From Rhodothermaceae bacterium (GTDB lineage Bacteria > Bacteroidota > Rhodothermia > Rhodothermales > JAHEMB01): a stretch of DNA of 6,933 bases. The notes below the pieces were generated by a model. It was not told where the DNA came from and made no database searches. It saw nothing but the letters and a program-made list of their open reading frames with translations. The stretch covers positions 1-6,933 of the forward strand of contig JAHEMB010000191.1 of NCBI GenBank assembly GCA_024643915.1, written 5' to 3'. The position numbers and the translations under genes are program-made. Below are positions 1-5,605 of this stretch, in pieces (positions within the stretch are counted from its first letter, which is position 1; every line of letters starts with the position of its first letter).

Positions 1-1
1 G

Positions 2-895
2 GTGCGGGCCGCCGGTGCGGCAGCCGCGTTCGTCGTCGGCCAGCCGGCGCCGCACCAGGCACAAAGGCGGGTGACCGGGCTGCTGACGGTCCGTCTCTCC
101 CTGGCGGCGGCGGCGCGCCTTCTGGGCGTCCCCGCTGCCGAGGTGCAGGCGATGCTGGCACGGGATGAGGCCACCACCATGACGCTGCCCCTCCCGATTC
201 AACTCTCGGTAGACGCTGCCTATCGTGCCCAGGCGCAGGCGCTCAACATCATCGGCTATGTGCCGGGCAAGCACCCGGCGCGGCACAGCGAACTCCTCAT
301 CGTCTGCGCCGACCTGGACGGGTGGGGGCGTTTTGCCGGGCTGCGGGCGCTCGATCTTGATCATTTCGGGCTGGGCGCGGCGGCGCTGCTTGAGGTGGCG
401 CGCAACGCTGGTTACCTGTCGCGCTTCTACGCGATCCCCGAGCGGAGTGTGATGTTTGCCGTGTGGTCGGGGGCGCGGAGTGGGCACCTGGGGCTGCGTG
501 CCTACCTGCGCAATCCGGCCTGGGATCTCGACCGCACTGTTGGTGTCGTTTACGTCGGCCTGGAGGAGGCTGAAGCGCCGGCCGTGCGCGCCCTGCTCGA
601 TGCCTACGGCTTGCCGCTCTACACCGCGCCCCTGCCTGCAGCGTCACTTCGCCTCCCCGAAGGCCCTGCCCTCTTCCTCGAATCGAGCCTGCGGCGGCAG
701 GCCGCCCGCCGACGCGGCGCTCAGGCTGCCCCCGAGCCGCCTGACCTCGACCTGGTCATGGAAGAGGCTGTACCCCTTTCGCGCGACCTGGCGGCGGCTA
801 CCTACGAATGGCTGCTCACAGAGGCGGTCACCCCGGCTCCCTTCATGCCGGCCCTCGAGGACACCCTGGCCGTGCCGCCCAATACGCTGGAATGA
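2..895 (+). CDS. Degenerate M28-like peptidase (probable pseudoenzyme), 5' end cut by window
   Basis: The frame is open from the first bases to a TGA at 893-895. A GTG happens to sit at position 2, but the product looks like the interior of a larger protein, so the true start is probably upstream. With the codon at position 2 as residue 1, residues ~20-60 resemble the end of a protease-associated (PA) domain, and residues 81-187 follow the M28 zinc-aminopeptidase core in order: NIIGYVPG (82-89; family NVIGYxPG), VCADLDGWG (101-109; family GAHYDHLG), a glycine/alanine-rich helix ending in AALLEVAR (127-134), PERSVMFAVWSG (146-157), then LGLRAYL (163-169). The fold signature is clear, but the metal and catalytic residues are not: the first His is Asp104, the bridging Asp aligns with His121, and the Glu-Glu pair is Ala158-Arg159. 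The next Asp ligand is missing (Gly186), and no C-terminal His ligand is evident. I infer a non-catalytic M28 relative, perhaps a binding or structural protein. No operon partner is visible. Confidence 0.72.
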   Translation: MRAAGAAAAFVVGQPAPHQAQRRVTGLLTVRLSLAAAARLLGVPAAEVQAMLARDEATTMTLPLPIQLSVDAAYRAQAQALNIIGYVPGKHPARHSELLIVCADLDGWGRFAGLRALDLDHFGLGAAALLEVARNAGYLSRFYAIPERSVMFAVWSGARSGHLGLRAYLRNPAWDLDRTVGVVYVGLEEAEAPAVRALLDAYGLPLYTAPLPAASLRLPEGPALFLESSLRRQAARRRGAQAAPEPPDLDLVMEEAVPLSRDLAAATYEWLLTEAVTPAPFMPALEDTLAVPPNTLE

Positions 896-1075
896 CGGGT
901 CACGGACGGTCCTCCACGACTCGGCACGCTCAGGCACGGGTCGCCCCATTTCGCCTCTGAATGTTCGCCTTCGCGTAACCAGCGCGGCGGGCGGGCCGTA
1001 GGGTTTTCACACACCCGCGCAACGGAAGACGCGAATCCAGGCATCGTTTGCCGCAGTCCGTTCACCAGGTCCGAG

Positions 1076-1083
1076 AGGGAGGG
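1076..1083 (+). promoter_or_regulatory. Strong Shine-Dalgarno site for the exported HEAT-like protein
   Basis: The stretch AGGGAGGG contains GGAGG at 1078-1082, six bases before the ATG at 1089. This fits the anti-SD of 16S rRNA closely and fixes the start of the downstream gene. The preceding intergenic stretch (896-1075) shows no convincing -35/-10 pair, hairpin or small gene. Confidence 0.75.
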
Positions 1084-1088
1084 AATCC

Positions 1089-1535
1089 ATGAAACGCTTC
1101 GCCACCGCCGTGTTGGCCCTAGTCGTCGCACTCAGCTTTTCCATTGAGGCGCAGGCCCAACATCCATATGCCAACAGCGGCCCCGAGTGGTGGGCCAAGG
1201 TCGAGCTGCAACTCGCGCATTCGCTCCAGTCGGAGCTGCCCCAGGTTCGCGAGCAGCAACTCAAGAACATTATCATTCTGGCAACCTACTATCGCGACAA
1301 GCTGGATTTGGAAAGCGCTGTGGTGCCCCTCATCTCCATCTACAAGCGCGACAAGGTCATGCAGCATCGCGAGATGGCCCTTGCCTGCCTCCAGAGCATC
1401 GGCGGTGTGCGCGCCTCCGAATTCCTGGCGAGCCGTGTGTCGCCTGAAGAATCGGATGCGGGGCGCGCCTCGATCCGCGCCGTCTTGCAGGAGTATGCCG
1501 AAGGGAGCGTCGAGCCTGTCGCCCTCCAACCCTGA
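1089..1535 (+). CDS. Small exported helical protein, HEAT-repeat-like
   Basis: A 148-residue protein starting at an ATG with an excellent Shine-Dalgarno site. Residues 1-23 form a classical Sec signal peptide: Lys2/Arg3, a hydrophobic core ATAVLALVVALSF, and a signal peptidase I site AQA before Gln24. The mature part (~125 aa) is predicted helical. After a GPEWW segment (31-35) there are paired amphipathic helices around 51-85, 90-118 and 122-138. Their spacing, with conserved-looking Arg/Ala/Leu positions such as HREMALACLQSIGG (93-106), resembles HEAT or armadillo-type repeats. It has no cysteine pair, metal motif or enzyme signature, so the likely role is periplasmic protein-protein contact; this is inferred from the fold type only. 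It stands alone, between the M28-like gene 193 bp upstream and a convergent membrane-protein gene downstream, from which it is separated by a hairpin terminator. I do not recognise a named family. Confidence 0.8.
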   Translation: MKRFATAVLALVVALSFSIEAQAQHPYANSGPEWWAKVELQLAHSLQSELPQVREQQLKNIIILATYYRDKLDLESAVVPLISIYKRDKVMQHREMALACLQSIGGVRASEFLASRVSPEESDAGRASIRAVLQEYAEGSVEPVALQP

Positions 1536-1566
1536 TCGTCTCGTTGCCAACACTTTTCGCCAAAAC

Positions 1567-1601
1567 GAAGCCCGCCTCACGAAAGCCGTGGGGCGGGCTT
1601 C
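1567..1601. terminator. Bidirectional hairpin terminator between convergent genes
   Basis: GAAGCCCGCC (1567-1576) pairs perfectly with GGCGGGCTTC (1592-1601). The stem extends inward by a T-G wobble (1577/1591) and three more pairs (1578-1580 with 1588-1590), leaving a seven-base loop. On the minus strand the stem is followed by GTTTTGG, and on the plus strand by a poorer T stretch (TCGCTGTTT). It lies 31 bases past the plus-strand stop at 1535 and 21 bases past the minus-strand stop at 1623, so it can serve both. The short T-tracts make efficiency uncertain in either direction. Confidence 0.75.
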
Positions 1602-1622
1602 TCGCTGTTTCCGGGTTGACGG

Positions 1623-2336
1623 CTACAGCCCGGCAAACACGCCCAGGCGCAGCAGGGCGTACAACTCGGCGAAGGGCAGCAGTGCCCCGAAGAGCGCCCC
1701 GCCGAGCACCTGCCCGAACGTGTGCGCCCCGGTGCGGACGCGCGCCCACATCAGAAGGGGCACCACCGGCAGTAGCCCCGCAAGCGCTACCGGCTTCAGC
1801 ACAAGCGCCTCAGGCGGCACCGCCGAGAGCCCGCTCCACGGCGTGGTCGCCACGAAGAGGAGGACCGAGATGAACCCTGCCGTGGCGATGACGTGGATGG
1901 AGATTTTCCACCGCAGGTTGACGAGCAGGACGAGGAGTGTGTTGAGGACCTGGCAGGCCGCGAGGGCGAGGACGAGCGCCGCCGCCGTGGTGCCGTTGCC
2001 AGCGAGGAGGGCGAGGGCGAGGAGGCCGGAGGCGAGGCCGAGGAGCAAGGGCCGCGTGCGCAGCGCCGGGTCATCCAACTCTAGCGACGGCACCGCGCGC
2101 TGCCACACCAGCCACAGCACGTAGCCGAGCGGCACGAGCGCGAAAAACACCAACACCACACCCACTGTCCACCCGATCTCCGCACCTGGCGCCCCAAAGT
2201 GCGCCAGCACGAGGCCGAAGAGGAGGGGGGGCAGCACCAGCGGATTCACCAGGTACGCCAGCCCCGTGGCGAGGCGGTCCGGCCAGGCTCCCTCCGCTGC
2301 CGGCTCCTGCGTCTCCGTCGATTCTACGATCTGCAT
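1623..2336 (-). CDS. PAP2-superfamily membrane protein (lipid phosphatase-like)
   Basis: A 237-residue integral membrane protein reading from ATG at 2336 to TAG at 1623. A TTG at 2375 would add 13 residues (a Cys/His/Arg-rich leader), but I prefer the ATG because neither site has a Shine-Dalgarno sequence and the extension looks non-coding. About six or seven hydrophobic segments are visible (near 27-47, 55-78, 97-112, 117-139, 147-165, 178-196, 210-232). Motifs resembling the three PAP2 signatures occur in the right order: RTRP (93-96) for the Arg-Pro motif, KISIH (144-148) in place of PSGH, and ARVRTGAH...Q (198-209) in place of SR-x5-H-x3-D. The conserved Arg199 and His205 are present, but the final Asp is Gln209. 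PAP2 enzymes remove phosphate from lipid phosphates at the membrane; the substrate here is unknown and activity may be altered. The gene starts 58 nt after the proS stop on the same strand, with no terminator visible between, so co-transcription is likely. Confidence 0.72.
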   Translation of the reverse strand: MQIVESTETQEPAAEGAWPDRLATGLAYLVNPLVLPPLLFGLVLAHFGAPGAEIGWTVGVVLVFFALVPLGYVLWLVWQRAVPSLELDDPALRTRPLLLGLASGLLALALLAGNGTTAAALVLALAACQVLNTLLVLLVNLRWKISIHVIATAGFISVLLFVATTPWSGLSAVPPEALVLKPVALAGLLPVVPLLMWARVRTGAHTFGQVLGGALFGALLPFAELYALLRLGVFAGL

Positions 2337-2394
2337 GGTTGCGACGTGGCGCTGACAAAAACAACGAACAACCAACGGCGGACGACGGGCAAAG

Positions 2395-3888
2395 TCAATA
2401 CGCCCGTGCGAAGACGACGCGGCCCGACGACGGCTTGCCCGTCAGCAGGTCCTCACCCGGCTCGTCGGCGCTGAGGGAAGCAGCCTCGGCTTCGAGGGGG
2501 ATGCAGCGGATGGTGGCTTTTGTCTCGTCCTTAATGCGCGCCTCCGTCTCCGCCGTGCCGTCCCAGTGGGCCAGCACAAAGCCGCCTTTCTCTTCCAGCA
2601 CTTCCTGGAAAGCGTCGTAGGAATCCACGGGCGTCGTCATCTCCTGGCGGAAGGCGAGGGCGCGGTCGAAGAGGCCCTGCTGGATTTCGTCGAGGGTCCG
2701 GGTGACGCGCTCGGCGAGGCCGGCCTGGGGGACGATCTCCTTCTCGCGCGTGTCGCGCCGGGCCAGTTCCACCTTCTCATTCTTCACGTCGCGGGGGCCG
2801 AGGGCGAGGCGGAGGGGCACGCCCTGCACCTCGTACTCGTTGAACTTCCAGCCGGGCCGCTGGCTCTCTCGCGCGTCGAGGTGCACGCCGACGCCCGCGT
2901 CCTTCAGTTCTCGAACCATCCGCTCGGCCACCTCCATCACCGCCGTTTTCTCGTCGTCTTTGCGGTAGATGGGGATGATGACGGCCTGCTTGGTGGCGAG
3001 GCGGGGCGGCAGGATGAGGCCCTGGTCGTCCGAGTGCGTCATGACGAGGCCGCCGATGAGCCGGGTGGAGACGCCCCACGACGTGGCCCAGGCGTATTCA
3101 AGTTCGTTGTTCTGGTTCTGGAACGTGCAATCGAACGCTTTGGCGAAGTTCTGCCCGAGGAAGTGGCTGGTGCCGGCCTGCAGCGCCTTGCCGTCCTGCA
3201 TGAGCGCCTCGATGCAGAACGTCTCCACCGCCCCAGCGAAGCGCTCGCTCGCCGTTTTGACGCCTCGGATGACGGGCATCGCCATGTAATCCTGGGCGAA
3301 GGTGGTGTAGATGTCGAGGATCTTGAGCGTTTCCTCCATCGCCTCAGCCTCGGTGGCGTGGGCGGTGTGGCCCTCCTGCCAGAGGAACTCCATCGTGCGC
3401 AGGAACAGCCGCGTCCGCATCTCCCACCGGACGACGTTCGCCCACTGGTTAATGAGGATGGGCAGGTCCCGCCACGACTGGATCCACTTAGCGTACGTGT
3501 TCCAGATGATCGTCTCGCTGGTGGGACGGACGATCAGGTTCTCCTCAAGTTTGGAGGCGGGGTCGGGCATGAGGCCCTGGCCGTTCTCGCCCACCATCAG
3601 GCGCGAGTGTGTCACCACGGCGCACTCCTTGGCGAAGCCCTCGACGTGCTCGGCCTCTTTCGCCATGAACGACTCTGGGATGAAGAGGGGGAAGTAGGCG
3701 TTCTCGTGCCCGGTCTCTTTGAACATCCCATCGAGCCCGCGCTGCATGTTCTCCCAGAGGGCATAGCCGTTGGGGCGAATGATCATGGAGCCGCGCACAG
3801 GCGAGTAGTCGGCGAGCTTGGCGTTGAGGACGACGTCGAGGTACCACTGCGAGTAGTCTTCCGCGCGAGATGTGATAGCGTCAGCCAT
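2395..3888 (-). CDS. proS: Prolyl-tRNA synthetase, type 3 (archaeal/eukaryotic-like)
   Basis: A 497-residue class II aminoacyl-tRNA synthetase that charges tRNA-Pro with proline in the cytoplasm, using ATP. Features in order: motif 1 region (about 28-71, with SPVRGSMIIRPNGYALW), the proline-pocket RPTSE (121-125), motif 2 (RWEMRTRLFLRTMEFLWQEGH, 154-174) with HTAHAT (174-179), the GTSHFLGQNF segment (239-248), and motif 3 (GLILPPRLA, 290-298). The anticodon-binding domain follows (~301-400), and a C-terminal domain ends in the typical VVFARAY. There is no bacterial-type YbaK-like editing insertion between motifs 2 and 3, which with the C-terminal extension marks type 3. Zinc-binding members carry four cysteines in that extension; here only Cys462 remains between residues 430 and 497. 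The length is normal for the type. The ATG at 3888 is the natural start (MADAITSRAEDYSQWYLDVV), although no Shine-Dalgarno sequence precedes it. The gene is probably the first of a two-gene unit with the PAP2-like gene. Confidence 0.97.
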   Translation of the reverse strand: MADAITSRAEDYSQWYLDVVLNAKLADYSPVRGSMIIRPNGYALWENMQRGLDGMFKETGHENAYFPLFIPESFMAKEAEHVEGFAKECAVVTHSRLMVGENGQGLMPDPASKLEENLIVRPTSETIIWNTYAKWIQSWRDLPILINQWANVVRWEMRTRLFLRTMEFLWQEGHTAHATEAEAMEETLKILDIYTTFAQDYMAMPVIRGVKTASERFAGAVETFCIEALMQDGKALQAGTSHFLGQNFAKAFDCTFQNQNNELEYAWATSWGVSTRLIGGLVMTHSDDQGLILPPRLATKQAVIIPIYRKDDEKTAVMEVAERMVRELKDAGVGVHLDARESQRPGWKFNEYEVQGVPLRLALGPRDVKNEKVELARRDTREKEIVPQAGLAERVTRTLDEIQQGLFDRALAFRQEMTTPVDSYDAFQEVLEEKGGFVLAHWDGTAETEARIKDETKATIRCIPLEAEAASLSADEPGEDLLTGKPSSGRVVFARAY

Positions 3889-4195
3889 AGTATACAGTCG
3901 ATGGTGGGTTTATCGTACAAAAAGCGGGGCAAAAGCGTGCGAATGTTGAAAATAGGACCGATGATGAAGGTCGGCCTGATCTTTGCCTTTTATTCAAAGC
4001 AGCTTCAACAGCCACCAGAGCCGTTACCTTCTGCGCAGCCGGGGCGGCTTTACCGGTAGCGCGCCCGCTCAGCAAGCCCGGTAACATTCTCCCGGTTGCC
4101 GCGTTGGCAAAACCGAGGCTCGCTCCCTTTTCGACGGCTGAGATTGCAACCGGTCACGCGCCATGAAACGCTCCGATACTGTGCCCAGAGACCTG
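3889..4195. other. Divergent intergenic region between proS and the repeat lipoprotein
   Basis: About 300 bases separate two genes reading outward, so promoters for both must lie here. The half nearest proS (3889-4010) is clearly more AT-rich than the surroundings, as expected for promoter DNA. I could not find a convincing -35/-10 or Bacteroidota-type TTTG/TAnnTTTG pair on either strand. A TATACT abuts the proS ATG, but too close to act as its -10. A small inverted repeat CTTTG-N9-CAAAG lies at 3981-3999. No RNA gene or credible small coding sequence is seen. Confidence 0.5.
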
Positions 4196-5452
4196 ATGAA
4201 GATGCTCCTTGCTCCTACCCGCTTCCTTGCCTTTGGTTTGCTTCTCTTCGGGCTGACGGGGTGTTACACCCAGCTTGCCACCGTGGATCATAATTACGAG
4301 CGGGACATCGACTACGTGGAAGTGGAGGAGCACGATGGGGAGGACGTCACCGTTACGCGCTATCATTACGAGGACGACGATTATTACGACGGCTATGACG
4401 GCTACCAGCCGTATCGCTACCGGCGCTACTTCTCCAGCTTCTACCACGATCCCTTCTACTACGGCTTCCACGATCCTTTCTATTACGGAAGTGGCTTTCA
4501 CTTTAGCCTGAGCTTCGGCTCGCCCTACTACTACAATCCCTACTATTACGACCCGTTTTACTACGATCCGTTCTATGCCGGTTTCGGCTACGGTTTCGGT
4601 TACGGCTATAATTATGGACGCTACTACCGCAATCCGTACCGGTACGGCTACGCTTCCGTCTATCCGGGCTACTACGGCGGTTTCCGCTACGACGCGCCGG
4701 GCGTGATCAAACGAGGCCGCTACGGCCCGCGCGGCAGCACGCTCGGGCGCGGCACCATCGCGGGCGATGGCCGGGGCCGGACGCGGGGCATCGGCATCAG
4801 GGGCGGTAGCGTGGGAACCACAGGCAGGGGCTACGGCGAGGAAGTGACGAGTCGCCGGGGCGCCGTGTATGGGTCGCCGGCACGGGGCACGATCGGCAAG
4901 CGCGGCGAAAGCGGCGAGCGGAGCCGCTCGGTGGGGCGCTCCTCGGAAGGGAGCCGGACACGCGGAGAGGTCGGGCGTGGCACCTCCTCCCGGCGCAGCC
5001 GGAGCGAAGGGTATACGCGTTCGCGCTCGTCGGACCGGAGCCGGAGCGAAGGGTACACCCGCTCCCGTTCCTCGGAGAGCCGGCGGAGCAGCGGCAATGC
5101 GACCCGCTCACGCTCATCCGACCGGAGCCGAAGCAGTGGGAGCGCCACGCGGTCTCGCTCGTCGGACCGCAGCCGTAGCAGTGGCACAGCCACACGGTCG
5201 CGCTCGTCCTCTTCGAATCGCAGCAGCGGCAGCGCGACTCGCTCGCGTTCGTCTTCTTCAAGTCGCAGCAGCGGCAACGCGACCCGCTCGCGCTCCTCAT
5301 CGTCCAGCCGGAGCAGCGGCAACGTAAGCCGGTCGTCCAGATCGTCGAGCCGAAGCAGCGGCAATGTCAGTCGCTCGTCGAGCCGGTCGTCCAGCCGGTC
5401 TTCGGGCAGCCGCTCGTCGAGCCGTTCGTCGCGGCGCGGCAACAACGAATAA
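4196..5452 (+). CDS. Lipoprotein with aromatic-rich segment and Ser-Arg repeat tail, function unknown
   Basis: A 418-residue protein. I start at ATG 4196 because it gives a compact lipoprotein signal peptide (MKMLLAPTR, hydrophobic FLAFGLLLF) ending in the lipobox LTGC with lipidated Cys23, and a weak AGAG lies just upstream. An in-frame ATG at 4163 would add 11 residues and has no ribosome site. After the Cys come an acidic segment (30-69, many Asp/Glu/Tyr), a Tyr/Phe/Gly/Asp/Pro-rich segment (70-169) with four DPFY motifs, an Arg/Gly-rich basic segment (170-262), and a C-terminal array (268-405) of 14-15-residue units such as SSGNATRSRSSSSSR. No enzyme domain or further Cys is present, and the protein is probably largely disordered. 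Signal and lipobox place it in the envelope, and the basic tail could bind polyanions such as DNA, LPS or exopolysaccharide; that role is inference. It is transcribed alone and ends at a strong terminator. I do not recognise a named family. Confidence 0.85.
   Translation: MKMLLAPTRFLAFGLLLFGLTGCYTQLATVDHNYERDIDYVEVEEHDGEDVTVTRYHYEDDDYYDGYDGYQPYRYRRYFSSFYHDPFYYGFHDPFYYGSGFHFSLSFGSPYYYNPYYYDPFYYDPFYAGFGYGFGYGYNYGRYYRNPYRYGYASVYPGYYGGFRYDAPGVIKRGRYGPRGSTLGRGTIAGDGRGRTRGIGIRGGSVGTTGRGYGEEVTSRRGAVYGSPARGTIGKRGESGERSRSVGRSSEGSRTRGEVGRGTSSRRSRSEGYTRSRSSDRSRSEGYTRSRSSESRRSSGNATRSRSSDRSRSSGSATRSRSSDRSRSSGTATRSRSSSSNRSSGSATRSRSSSSSRSSGNATRSRSSSSSRSSGNVSRSSRSSSRSSGNVSRSSSRSSSRSSGSRSSSRSSRRGNNE
4439..4576 (+). 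repeat. Aromatic DPFY repeat block inside the lipoprotein gene
   Basis: The DNA reads two near-identical copies encoding (Y/F)HDPFYYG, back to back at about 4442-4489. A diverged pair encoding YYDPFYYDPFY follows at about 4544-4576. In the protein the DPFY motifs begin at residues 85, 93, 119 and 124. Copies differ mainly at third codon positions (for example CCCTTCTACTAC versus CCTTTCTATTAC), so the peptide appears to be kept while the DNA drifts. Confidence 0.7.
4997..5410 (+). repeat. Tandem 42-45 bp repeats encoding Ser-Arg units
   Basis: At least nine tandem in-frame units, spaced by glycines 14 or 15 residues apart (Gly272, 286, 300, 315, 330, 345, 360, 375, 389 of the lipoprotein). 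The first units read SRSEGYTRSRSSDR or similar, the middle ones SSG(N/S/T)ATRSRSS(D/S), and the last ones SSGNVSRSS(S)R before the array dissolves into plain SSR tracts. The repeat also creates an open frame on the opposite strand, which I regard as an artefact. Confidence 0.85.
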
Positions 5453-5500
5453 GCCTTTGAAGGCTGCCGTCCGACGTGCTGATTTCAGTTGAGCCGGGGG

Positions 5501-5529
5501 AGGCCCGTGCACCCGCGCGGGCCTTTTTT
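5501..5529 (+). terminator. Rho-independent terminator after the repeat lipoprotein gene
   Basis: GGCCCGTGC (5502-5510) pairs with GCGCGGGCC (5515-5523), with one G-T wobble at 5508/5517 and a four-base ACCC loop. Six T residues (5524-5529) follow directly. It lies about 50 bases past the stop at 5452 and separates the lipoprotein gene from the outer-membrane protein gene on the same strand. Confidence 0.93.
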
Positions 5530-5594
5530 ATGCCCGGTCGAAAATTGAGAAACCGGCGCTAAAGCCATCCAGAATAAAACCTTACGTGCAGATA

Positions 5595-5600
5595 GAGAGG
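5595..5600 (+). promoter_or_regulatory. Shine-Dalgarno site for the FadL-type gene
   Basis: GAGAGG ends five bases before the ATG at 5606 and fixes that start. Upstream, between the terminator and this site (5530-5594), is an AT-richer stretch with a TTGAGA at 5545-5550, but no well-spaced -10 could be assigned. Confidence 0.65.
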
Positions 5601-5605
5601 TACTC

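Noticed and set aside
1144..2124. Long plus-strand frame across the HEAT-like gene, the terminator and the antisense of the PAP2 gene
   Set aside because: It overlaps two better-supported genes and the hairpin, and its Arg/Ser/Pro/Ala-rich composition is typical of an off-frame in GC-rich DNA.
3889..3896. TATACT just before the proS ATG as a -10 box
   Set aside because: It touches the start codon, so transcription would begin inside the gene, and no later in-frame start fits the conserved N-terminus.
3981..3999. Inverted repeat CTTTG-N9-CAAAG in the divergent intergenic region, considered as an operator
   Set aside because: Arms of five bases are expected by chance in a region this size, and no second copy or promoter overlap was seen.
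2566..4059. Plus-strand open frame of 497 codons opposite proS, coincidentally the same length as ProS
   Set aside because: It runs antisense across almost all of proS, its sequence is rich in His/Val/Leu/Glu as expected from the complementary reading of GC-rich codons, and it shows no domain or ribosome site. The equal length is chance.
3881..4087. Short minus-strand frame covering the proS upstream region
   Set aside because: It overlaps the proS start, has no ribosome site, and its product shows no signal or family trait.
4831..5445. Minus-strand frame opposite the Ser-Arg array, encoding repeated Asp-Glu-Arg-Leu units
   Set aside because: It is the mirror image of the Ser-Arg repeat DNA. 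The plus frame has the lipoprotein signal, lipobox and terminator, while the minus frame has no start signal.
5545..5580. TTGAGA followed by AATAAA-like sequence as a promoter for the FadL-type gene
   Set aside because: The spacing between TTGAGA and the AT-rich hexamers is about 20 or more bases, and no good -10 lies at 16-18 bases.
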